A stretch of DNA of 54,277 bases from Yersinia similis (GTDB taxonomy: Bacteria > Pseudomonadota > Gammaproteobacteria > Enterobacterales > Enterobacteriaceae), in NCBI RefSeq assembly GCF_001053095.1, contig NZ_CGBP01000035.1, positions 1-54,277 on the forward strand. The letters are read 5' to 3'. Below are positions 1 to 10,000 of this stretch, piece by piece. The notes under the pieces were generated by a model that was not told where the DNA came from, ran no database searches, and saw nothing but the letters and a program-made list of their open reading frames with translations. A program made the translations under genes and the position numbers. Numbering within the stretch: the stretch's first letter is position 1; every line of letters begins with the position of its first letter.

Positions 1-140
1 GTTAGCTGCGCGCACTCACCCGAATCACTTACTAATGTAAGCTCATCGGGACTCGTTTGCTGGCTGCCTACCTACAACGCCAATGACTTTGGGGGCTTTC
101 GGCCTTGACACTGTAGGGGTGTTAGCTGCGCGCACTCAGG
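1..140. repeat. ERIC-like element, fragmentary
   Basis: This stretch resembles the core of the enterobacterial repetitive intergenic consensus. Inverted segments around CCCGAATCACTTACT and GTAAGCTCATCGGG can pair, and are followed by the CTGCCTACCTACAAC end typical of yersinial ERIC copies. The 18-base string GTTAGCTGCGCGCACTCA occurs at 1-18 and again at 121-138, so a second truncated copy starts just before pepT. The left end is cut by the window. Confidence 0.6.
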
Positions 141-169
141 GGTTTTAGCTATAAATAAAGGAATAAAAA

Positions 170-1402
170 ATGACTATCGCACTCTCAGAACAACTGACAA
201 ACCGCTTTTTCCGTTATCTGGCGGTTAGCAGCCAAAGCGATGCTGCCTCTCCAACACTGCCCAGCACCGAAGGGCAGCACAAAATGGCGCAGATGTTAGC
301 TGAAGAACTGCGTCAGTTGGGGTTGGAAGATATCCTGATTGATGAACATGCCACGGTGACCGCCCGTAAACCCGGAAATCAGCCTACCGCACCACGCATT
401 GGTTTTATTACACATATTGATACTGTCGATGTTGGCCTATCACCTGATATTCATCCACAGCGCTTACGCTTTACCGGTAGCGATCTTTGCCTAAACCCAG
501 AACAGGGTATCTATCTGCGTACCGCAGAACACCCGGAAATTCTGCGTTATCAGGGCGAGGAGATTATTTTCAGCGATGGCACCAGTGTACTAGGCGCAGA
601 TAATAAAGCGGCAGTGACCGTAGTCATGACGTTGTTGGAAAACCTGACGGCTGACGATTGCCATGGCGATATCGTGGTGGCGTTTGTCCCCGATGAAGAA
701 ATTGGGCTACGCGGTGCTAAAGCGCTGGATCTGGCGCGTTTTGATGTTGATTTCGCTTACACCATTGACTGCTGCGAACTGGGCGAAGTGGTATATGAAA
801 ACTTTAATGCCGCTTCGGCAGAGATCGACATCATCGGGGTGACGGCTCACCCGATGTCAGCTAAAAATGTGCTGATTAACCCTATTCGTGTCGCCTATGA
901 CATTATCAGTGAGTTCTCGCCACAAGAGACGCCAGAACACACTGAAGGGCGGGAAGGCTATGTCTGGTTTACCGATATGACCGCCAACCCTAATAGCGCG
1001 AAACTGAAAATAGCAATCCGTGATTTTGATAATGTGTCATTCGCCGCGCGTAAAGCCTATATCGGTGAAGTGGTTGCAAAAGTTTCAGCACAATATCCAC
1101 GAGCGAAGATCAGCTATTCAGTGACCGATGTGTACAGCAATATCAGTAACTCAATTGGCGAAGATAAGCGGGCTATTGACTTGATCTTCTCTTCCATGGC
1201 GGAACTGAATATCGAACCTAAAGTGATCCCTATGCGTGGCGGCACCGATGGTGCGGCGTTATCAACCCAAGGATTGCTGACCCCAAATTATTTTACCGGG
1301 GCGCATAACTTTCACTCACCTTTCGAATTTTTACCGATCAGTTCCTTTGTAAAATCATATCAATTAACCCGGACTATCTGTTTGTCTGCGGCCAAAGCGT
1401 AA
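170..1402 (+). CDS. pepT: Peptidase T (tripeptide aminopeptidase)
   Basis: Cytoplasmic zinc-dependent M20-family aminopeptidase that removes the N-terminal residue from tripeptides. The 410-aa length is usual for PepT. Visible M20 features are the H-x-D metal motif (His82/Asp84, followed by TVD), the bridging Asp144 in GADNKAA, and the catalytic and metal-binding acidic run DEEIG (Asp175-Glu177). The dimerisation domain follows and the C-terminal metal histidine is in the GAHNFHSP context. The ATG is preceded by AAGGAATAAAAA, a reasonable ribosome binding site. It stands alone between ERIC debris and the metallophore island, so it is best read as the conserved housekeeping gene flanking the insertion. 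It has no evident functional link to the neighbours. Confidence 0.95.
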   Translation: MTIALSEQLTNRFFRYLAVSSQSDAASPTLPSTEGQHKMAQMLAEELRQLGLEDILIDEHATVTARKPGNQPTAPRIGFITHIDTVDVGLSPDIHPQRLRFTGSDLCLNPEQGIYLRTAEHPEILRYQGEEIIFSDGTSVLGADNKAAVTVVMTLLENLTADDCHGDIVVAFVPDEEIGLRGAKALDLARFDVDFAYTIDCCELGEVVYENFNAASAEIDIIGVTAHPMSAKNVLINPIRVAYDIISEFSPQETPEHTEGREGYVWFTDMTANPNSAKLKIAIRDFDNVSFAARKAYIGEVVAKVSAQYPRAKISYSVTDVYSNISNSIGEDKRAIDLIFSSMAELNIEPKVIPMRGGTDGAALSTQGLLTPNYFTGAHNFHSPFEFLPISSFVKSYQLTRTICLSAAKA

Positions 1403-1785
1403 AGCTGGAAATGCATTGATATTTAATGCCTTATCTCGATGCAGGGTGCTGGCGTATTAACTTGCCAGTATCCTATTAATGCTGTGACTTCTCTATACGC
1501 CTGTCACTGGCGAGTGACTGGTTGAATCGGTACCAATATCCTTCTTACTGAATGCAGGTAAGGCAATAGGATTGTATAAAATGTGATCTAACCCACTTGA
1601 AAATGACAATCGTTTACAACTAGTATGATAAATGAAAAGTAACAGCATAAGATAAAGACAATATAGTTAGTGCCAAAATAATATTTTTGATAAAACCTTC
1701 TTATCAATTTATATAAATGTGAGTAAATATCATCTAATTAACAGGGTTGTTGAATCTTGTTATCACACTTCATTATGGAAAATTA
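1403..1785. other. Intergenic region pepT to receptor gene
   Basis: 383 bases without a gene. The first half has short weak hairpins (for example GTCACT/AGTGAC at 1503-1518) that could help end pepT transcription but lack a U-tract. The second half is very AT-rich and carries the promoter and Fur-like site listed separately. About 150 bases of AT-rich leader remain between the likely promoter and the receptor start codon. Confidence 0.5.
1597..1629 (+). promoter_or_regulatory. Fur-box-like operator overlapping a promoter
   Basis: The 19-mer GAAAATGACAATCGTTTAC at 1599-1617 matches the classical Fur consensus (GATAATGATAATCATTATC) at 14 of 19 positions by direct comparison. It overlaps a possible -35 (TTGAAA, 1597-1602), with a -10 candidate at TAGTAT (1621-1626, 18-base spacer) or the overlapping TATGAT. 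The position in front of a TonB receptor and siderophore-type synthetases fits iron repression. Promoter choice is inferred. Confidence 0.55.
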
Positions 1786-3858
1786 ATGATGGTATTTTAT
1801 CGGAAATTTTTTAGTGTAACGGTTTTAATTTTACTGCCATGCATGGCATGGTCACAAAGTCATAATAACAGTAAGGATGAATTAGACACTATTACGGTAG
1901 TTGCACAAAAAATTAATCAACAGCAGCAAAAAACACCCATAAGTATAAGTGTATTAACAGGCTTTGATTTAGAAAGAGAAAATATAGAGAATATATACGA
2001 ATCAATAATGCGCATCCCTAATGTCTATATGGTAAAAGCGGGCAATCCATCTGATGCAGGTTTTTTTACCATGCGAGGTACAACCCCTGGAATGGAAGGG
2101 ATTCAATCAGTAGGTTTCTTTATTGATGGCGTTCATACTAATACTTTTGATACGGAATTATTGGATGTTGATAGAATAGAAGTATTAAGAGGCCCTCAAG
2201 CGACGCTATATGGTCGCAATACTGAATCTGGGGTAATCAATGTCATTACTAAAGATCCTGAATTTTCACCTGAGTATAAAATAGGTCTATCTTATGGAAA
2301 TTATAATCGTACACAGGTAAACACGGTTTTAGGTGGAAGTATTAATGACAGTGAACAGTTTTCTTACCGTGCAGCATTGAAATATCTTTATGGGAATGGC
2401 TATTTTAAGCGTGATTATGACGGTAAAAATAATGTAGATAATCTTAATGATTTTAGTGGTCGGTTTAAACTACGTTGGCAACCTATGGATGATGGTTGGG
2501 ATGTAATTACAACCTTTGATATCCAAAATAGGCGTAACGGAAACACTTCTTTTACCGCATTAGATAAAATAAAATCGGGTCAAAAATATGTTGACTCAAA
2601 TTATATTGGCAAATCTGATGTTGATGCTTATAAAGGTCAAGTAAAAGCAGTTTATGCCTTTGATGATATCGATTTCACCTCGGTTAGTGCTTATGCCGAC
2701 GAAAGAAAAGTTGATAATCAAGATCTCGATTTTACTCGTTTATCGATTAGTGAACTATTGATGAATCGAAAAACAAAGCAATTTTCACAAGAATTTCGGT
2801 TGAACTCTAAATACAGCGGGCCATTTAATTGGTTGATAGGAAGCTATTACTTTTATCAAGATGATGATAATAAAATTGATTTCCGCTATCTGCCCTATAA
2901 CTTAGCACAAATCCGGAAATCCAATATCAAGACCAATAACTACGCAGTATTCGGCAATGTCAGTTATTACCTACTGAATGATGTCGAACTTGTGGCGGGT
3001 ACAAGGTATGACTATGAGAAAAAGAAACTTAACTTTTTAATGGATAATGGGTTTAACCCAGCTCAGCCGTATTTTCATGATAATAACAGTAATTCATTTG
3101 GGGCTTTTTTGCCTAAAGTGGGTTTAAATTATTATATTACGGGTGACGCCATGCTATATACCAGCATAGCACGGGGGTATAAAAGTGGTGGGTTTAACAC
3201 TTTAGGGCCTCAATCTAGTCGTGCTTATAATGCAGAATATACAACGACCTATGAAGCTGGTTTTAAAACCGAATGGTTTGATAGAACGGTTCGTTGGAAT
3301 ACGTCTCTATTCTGGAATGATATGAAAGATCAGCAAGTGGAAGTAGCGTATTATCCTATTTCTTATTCGGTTAACAGCGGTAAGTCATTAAGCCGTGGGT
3401 TGGAGTCTGAATTTGCGTGGCGTATTACGCGTGGCCTGACTGTATCTGCAAATGTAGGCTATACTGATGCGTATTTTAAAAACTTCCCAACAGAAATTAA
3501 AGTAGATAATAACTATATTCCTGTTAACTATAAAGGTAATCGACCGGCTAATTCACCAGGGTACACTTATAGTATCGGTGCCGATTATAACTTCCTTAAT
3601 GGTTATTTTGTTAATACCACTTATAATGTTAAAGGAAGTACCTATCTTGATAATGCGAATAGTAAAAAACAACCAGCTTATGGGCTATTAGATCTTACTG
3701 CTGGTTATGAGAATAAAGATTATGGTGTCAATATTTGGATAAAAAACATCCTTGATAAAACTTATGTGACTCGTGCTTTCAAAATGGATGATGGGGTATG
3801 GTATGGGCGCGCGGGTGAACCTATTAACTTTGGGGTTAATTTTAATGTTAAATTTTAA
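1786..3858 (+). CDS. TonB-dependent outer-membrane siderophore receptor
   Basis: 690-aa outer-membrane receptor expected to import the ferric complex of the metallophore made by the following genes, energised by TonB. I chose the ATG at 1786 because it starts a clean signal peptide (basic YRKF, hydrophobic VTVLILLP, cleavage near MAWSQ); an in-frame TTG at 1747 only adds residues ahead of it. After the signal comes a TonB box (DTITVVAQ, residues 34-41), a plug domain with the conserved VEVLRGPQ/LYGRN-type motif, then beta-barrel strands ending in aromatic GVNFNVKF, the usual terminal Phe signature. It is of the FyuA/FpvA-like class with a plug resembling FyuA, but clearly divergent. The gene is noticeably more AT-rich than the synthetase genes, suggesting a different origin or age. 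A Fur-like site lies upstream. Confidence 0.88.
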   Translation: MMVFYRKFFSVTVLILLPCMAWSQSHNNSKDELDTITVVAQKINQQQQKTPISISVLTGFDLERENIENIYESIMRIPNVYMVKAGNPSDAGFFTMRGTTPGMEGIQSVGFFIDGVHTNTFDTELLDVDRIEVLRGPQATLYGRNTESGVINVITKDPEFSPEYKIGLSYGNYNRTQVNTVLGGSINDSEQFSYRAALKYLYGNGYFKRDYDGKNNVDNLNDFSGRFKLRWQPMDDGWDVITTFDIQNRRNGNTSFTALDKIKSGQKYVDSNYIGKSDVDAYKGQVKAVYAFDDIDFTSVSAYADERKVDNQDLDFTRLSISELLMNRKTKQFSQEFRLNSKYSGPFNWLIGSYYFYQDDDNKIDFRYLPYNLAQIRKSNIKTNNYAVFGNVSYYLLNDVELVAGTRYDYEKKKLNFLMDNGFNPAQPYFHDNNSNSFGAFLPKVGLNYYITGDAMLYTSIARGYKSGGFNTLGPQSSRAYNAEYTTTYEAGFKTEWFDRTVRWNTSLFWNDMKDQQVEVAYYPISYSVNSGKSLSRGLESEFAWRITRGLTVSANVGYTDAYFKNFPTEIKVDNNYIPVNYKGNRPANSPGYTYSIGADYNFLNGYFVNTTYNVKGSTYLDNANSKKQPAYGLLDLTAGYENKDYGVNIWIKNILDKTYVTRAFKMDDGVWYGRAGEPINFGVNFNVKF

Positions 3859-3874
3859 TAAATATTAACAATAC

Positions 3875-3905
3875 ATATGGCTGTGACTATTAGATACAGC
3901 CATAT
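3875..3905 (+). terminator. Hairpin between receptor and synthetase genes
   Basis: Perfect 10-bp inverted repeat ATATGGCTGT / ACAGCCATAT with an 11-base loop, 17 bases after the receptor stop codon. The following sequence (ATTAATTT) is only moderately U-rich, so it may attenuate rather than fully terminate. It could set the receptor-to-synthetase expression ratio. No clear Fur box was seen between it and the synthetase start. Confidence 0.45.
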
Positions 3906-4008
3906 ATTAATTTGGGTATAAAAGAGCTATGTCCTGTGGGTACTTTATGTTTACGCATAGAGTAATTTATTTATCAAAAGTGATATATATGCAACTGCAG
4001 GTAATGGT

Positions 4009-7000
4009 ATGAATTTATTAAATAATGAAACTCGTTGGGTGAGGGAGGCGTTATTTGAACAGGCAACAAAGTCCAAACATGATGTCGCGTTACGTTATTG
4101 TGATAACGATGATGTAGAGCATTACTCTTATAGCCAACTGATATCATTGGGCTATTCGTTAGCTACACGGATTGAAATAGAAAACAATCCGCCTGGGCCT
4201 GCTATTCTGCTCATGCCAGGCGGTTCACTTTTTGTCATAAGCTTTATTGCTTGTATTATTAGGGGGGTGTCGGCTGTCCCTGTGCATCTAACTAATCATT
4301 TTAAATTGGGTCGCAGTATTGATACCTTGTCCCATATTTTGGCTGATAGCCAAGGTGAATATATCTTCACATTAAGTTCGTTATCCGACGAAGTTAAAAA
4401 ACAAGGTTGGCATCATACACATCAGATTATTTTTGTTGATCAACCACTCACCAATAGCAGTAGCTATTTCCCCACGAAAAAAAATTATGATGCACTTTAT
4501 TACCCCAGTCATTCACCTGTGTATCTGCAATATTCTTCTGGTTCCACAGCAAAGCCAAAAGCGGTATGTAATTACGATCATAATATGAGGGTGCAACATC
4601 ATATCTTGCTTGAATTACATCTACATTGTCAGCCGAAAATCATCACGGCGAACTGGTTACCCTTTTATCATGATTTAGGCATGTTCAGCGGTTTGTTATT
4701 GCCAATATTATCAGGCGGTTGCTGTAATTTTATGCCTTCTGTGCACTTTATTGCAGAGCCATTTCGTTGGCTGAAAATGATTAATGATTATCAGGCTAAC
4801 TCCGGGGCTGCACCAGATTTTGCGTGGGATTTGTGTACCACAATGGTGACGGATGAACAAATTCGCCAGTTGGATCTCTCCTCCATCAAGATGGCAATGA
4901 ATGGGGCTGAACCCATTCGCTCAGAGACAATGGCAAATTTTGCTGCCCGTTTTGCATCCACAGGTTTTGATTCCCGCAGTTTCACGCCCGGTTATGGTAT
5001 GGCCGAAGCAACTCTAACCGTAAGTCATAAGCCTATCGACACTGATTACTGCTGTTTGGCATTTAACCAAATGGCATTAGCGGAAGGTAAAGCCATTTTG
5101 GATCCGCAAGGGTGTCGGTTGATAAGCTCTGGGCATGTGGTTAGAGCATGGCAATTGCAGATTGTTGATCCCCAGACATGTCAGCCCTTGCCTGAGGCGA
5201 GCATTGGGGAGGTCTGGATTCGAGGCGATTCTGTTGCGGGGGGGTATTGGCAGCAGCCCGAACTCACAAAAGCAACGTTCCACAACACACTAGCAGGCAA
5301 CTCTCACCATGATTATTTACGTACGGGGGACCTTGCCTTTGTGTATCAAGGGGAACTCTTTATTTGTGGGCGATTAAAAGATCTTATTATTGTGGCTGGG
5401 CAAAATTATATGCCCAAGGATATTGAAACAGCAATTGAGTACGCCTGCGATGATATCCACACAGGGGGAGTGTGTGTGTGCCAGCATTTTGACAGCGGCG
5501 AATTTATTGTGATGGCCGAGGTGTATCGTCATTTAACATCAACGGCACGTCAGCGTATTGCTCAGCAGATTGTGGCGACGGTAGCCCACCATTTTCAACT
5601 GAAATCTGACAAGATCATCTTATTAGCCCGTGGAAAGCTCTTAAAAACATCGAGTGGCAAGATCCGCCGCAGTCATATGCTTTCTCTCTATTTAACGCAA
5701 CAATTGAGCGTGCTTTATGTACTGGCGTCGCAGGGAGAGACTCAAGATGAAATGTTATTTGATCAAGAAAGAGTGTTATTTGAGCAGGAGGCCATACTGT
5801 TTGATTGGCTCCATAAAACAGGGTGTGAATTACTCGGTTGTGAGGCGATCAATCCTGATAGTGGGCTACATCAGGCAGGGCTAACCAGTTTGCTGGCGAT
5901 ACAATTTTGTCAGCGTATTAATCATTTTCTGGGCTGCCATCTCAATGTTGCAGATCTCTTTGCCTATCCTACATTACGGCAACTGACCTTATTTTTATCT
6001 CAGTACCAAGAAGATATCGCCTCCTCAAATTCAACGGAAGCAGGAGATGATCGGGATGTCGCGATGGTGGCTATCAGTTGTCGCTTTCCGGGGCAGGTGG
6101 GGGTGAGCTGGGCGGACTATTGTACAGAATTATCCGCAGGTAACAGCGCAGTACGTCATGAAAACAATCGACTGCGACACTGTGTTTTACCGATAGGCGC
6201 ATTAGAAGACATTGATCAGTTCGACGCTTCTTTCTTTAATATCAGCGAACGAGAAGCCATCTTACTCGATCCGCAACAGCGTCATATTTTAGAGCTGAGT
6301 TGGCACCTGTTTGAGCAGGCAGGCTGGCAACCTGAGCAGTTGCAACAAAGCGATATTGGTTTTTACATAGGTCAAAGTGGCAGCGAATATGGGCAAATGC
6401 TGTTACAGAAAAATGACCCCGATTATGCCAAAAGTTATCTGGCGACGGGGATTTGTAGCAGTGCGACATCAGGGCGGCTGGCGAAATTTTATGGCACTCG
6501 TGGCCCGGCATTAACCATTGACACGGCTTGTTCTTCTTCGCTGGTCGCACTGGATAGCGCGATGTTGTCACTGCAGCAAAAACAGTGCAGCGCGGCTGTC
6601 GTGGGGGGGGTGAATTTACTCCTATCGGCACAAATTGAACAAACTCTTATCAATGCGGGCATGTTATCACCCAAGGGGCGCTGTGCTACGTTCAGTGATG
6701 ATGCTGATGGCTATGCCCGAGGGGAAGGGGCGGTATTATTCCTGTTAAAACCTTATCGTCAGGCCGTGATAGATGGCGATCCTATCTTAGCGGTTATTGA
6801 GGGCAGTGTCGTTGCGCAGGATGGTGAGAGCAGCAGCCTGACGGCACCGAATCCACACGCTCAAGCGGCTATGATGTCGCGGCTTTTACAGCGAGCATCA
6901 TTGGCTTCCGATGATATCTCGTTACTGGAAACCCATGGAACAGGTACTTCGTTAGGGGATCCCGTTGAGCTAAGCGCCATTGATCGTGTATATGGTCAAC

Positions 7001-10000
7001 GAAAAACGCCATTACGCTTAGGGGCGAGTAAAAGTCAGGTCGGGCACTTAGAGGCCGCTGCGGGGGGATTTGCATTAGCCAGGGCTGTCGCGCAGATACA
7101 ACAACAGAAAGCCTTTGGCCACCCCACGCTAAACATCTATAACCCACTGATAAAAGAAATGTTATTGCGTTATCACTTCGATAAAGATACCTGCCCTTGG
7201 GGAATCGAACGTGTCGCTATCAATGCTTTTAGCTTTACCGGAACGATGGCTGCGGCAGTGTTGAGAAAGCCTACGGCAGTTGCTACATCAATAAAATCAA
7301 GTACATCAATAAAACCAAGTACATCAATAACATTGTTATCCGATGATAAGGTGGCTGGTTGGTTGCCCATTAGCGCTAAAACTGAAGCCGCGTTATTGGC
7401 GACGGCTCGCCAACTTGCTGAGGTATTGTCACAGCATACGGCGCTTGCTCGGGCGGTTGTTGCTGCGTGGCGTACTAAACGTAGCCATCATTTTCCCATC
7501 CGTGCCTTGATTCAATATCACTCATTAGATGATTTGATCGCACAGTTACATCAAGTAACCGGCGATAAAAGTAATCACCCCCCTCGCCTTGTAAAGGCGC
7601 AATCTCCCAAACAATGGTTGGAAGGCGATGCTTTTGACTGGGCGTCAGTCACCCCTTCTGAAGGGGCCGTCAGTGCTGAGGTATTGGCGCTTTTGCCTCT
7701 TTATCCTTTTACTCGCCAGCGCTATTGGGCTGAAGGCCTGCTGGCAGAGAGTCCCCCCTCATCCCCCCCTTCGGTTATTGCCGACACCATCGATTTTTCA
7801 TTTGTGCGCACTTGGGTGGCAGAGACACTCGCTATGGTGTCTGGAGCGTTATCTGATGAGGATGATTTGTTGAATTTAGGCTTAGATTCTTTGCAGATGT
7901 TGGATCTGGTGGATGAGTGTAAAAAACGCCATGTCACTTTGACGTTGGCAAAGTTGTTTGAAAAAACAACCCTTGGAGCATGGGAACAGTATTGGAACAG
8001 TACTTGTAGAGACCGTGTCTGCGGGGAAAGTATCGGTGAGGTTACCCAACTCACAGAAGAACAAACCGCTGGTGAGTACTGGCAGGGAGAGCCTTTTGTG
8101 CTTACCCCTGTACAGCAAGCGTATTGGCAAGGGCGTCAGAAGGGGCAGACGTTGGGGCAGGTTGCCTGTCAGGTTTATCTGGAATTGGATTGCCCGTTGT
8201 TAACGGATGAACGCCTTCATCAGGCGGTGACGCAATTATTCCATCGCCATGAGCTTTTGCGTATGCGCATTAACGAGCAAGGGATGGGGGTGATCCAGGA
8301 AATCAAGCCCGTTACGGTAACGCAATATCACTGGGATCAGCTCTCCGCAAGTGCTGGTGCAAAGGAGCGCTACGCGCTACGGGCGCGCTTATCCCATCGT
8401 ATGGCTGATTTGACTTACGAAAGTGGGTTCCAATTGATTGCCAGCCATGATGGGCAAAATACCCGTTTGCACATTAATGTGGACATGGTGATTGCTGACG
8501 CTATGAGTCTGCAAATTCTGTTGGAGGAGCTAGGGCTGCTCCTTTCGTCGCAGAATACGGCATTTGCACCGTTGGATTACCACTTCCCGCAATATCTGTT
8601 GGAGCAAAAACAAACACCATCAACGGGTGATAGCGAAGCTTACTGGCAACAACGGTTAATCGCAGGCTTACCGCTAGCACCCCAACTGCCGTTGGCAATA
8701 AAACCAGAGCAGATAGATAAACCTATTTTCCAACATCGTGAATGGCGTTTAGCCGCAGTTCAATGGGCTAAATTACAGCAAATAGCCCGCCGACATGGGT
8801 TAACGCCCTCCATGTTATTGGCGGGTTGCTTTGCCGAGACATTACGGGGTTGGGCGAAATTGCCTGATTTTTCGCTGAACTTGACGATTTTTAACCGCCG
8901 TGGCGCACATCCACAATTGGCAAAATTGGTCGCTGATTTTACGTCATTGCTAATACTGGCATGTGAAGTTAAAGAAAACGAAAGTTTACTTGATCATTTC
9001 CACAGGCTGAATCAGCAATTTATGGTTGATCTGGATCATGGGGATTACAGCGCAGTGCACGTGTTGCGTCAGTGGTCTCAACAGCGGGGCGAACAGGTTA
9101 CTCTGCCGGTTGTCTTCACCAGTAATCTTGGGCGTGAATTGCTTGGGGAAAACGCACCAGGGGCACTGCACTATCTGGTTTCTCAGACACCCCAAGTGTG
9201 GCTAGACTGCCAGGTCATGGAGTATCAGAAAACACTCTTGATCAGTTGGGATACGGTGGACGCACTATTCCCTGAAGGGATGCTTGATCAGATGTTTGCT
9301 TTTATGCAGCAGCTTCTTCAATCCATTGTCGAAAATGAGCAAGTCTTACAGTCACCTGTTCAGGCGTATGTGGATGACAAAGTGCTGTCTCATCGCCAGC
9401 AGCCGTTATCGGGTGTCAATAGTGTGCCTTTTGAGGCAAAAACCCTACATCAGGGCTTTTGGCAGCAGGTCGCATCTGCCCCGGATAACATTGCTGTCAT
9501 CAATGCCTCCGGCTCCTTGACGTATAGGGCAATAGCAATACAAGTCGGTGATTTGGCTGGGCATTTACAGCAGTGTATTGCCCGGCAGGGCCATGTGGGG
9601 ATCTGTTTACCTAAAGGGGTTGATCAAGTGATTGCGGTGCTGGCGGTATTGTCCATCGGGGCGGTGTATGTGCCGTTGGATATCACCGCGCCCTCCGAAC
9701 GCTTACAGCAACTGATCGTGCAGGCAGATATTGGCGTATTGATTAGCGACCGCGTGATCTCCGCTAACTGCGATACGTTGAATATCAACATAAAAGGCGG
9801 TTGTCCATCACCTTTTACTCTGCCTATTTTTACATCACCTGCTTTTACGCCACCTATTTTTGTACAACCTGATGAGCCAGCCTATCTGATTTTTACCTCA
9901 GGCTCGACGGGAGTGCCCAAAGGGGTGGTGGTGACACATCAGGCCGCAATGAACACCATTGATGAGATTAATCGCCGTTATGTTGATGATGGGAAGATCA

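Noticed and set aside
7300-7720. Possible acyltransferase domain after the ketosynthase
   Set aside because: Only about 130 residues of linker are present and none of the acyltransferase motifs (GQGSQ, GHSxG) occur.
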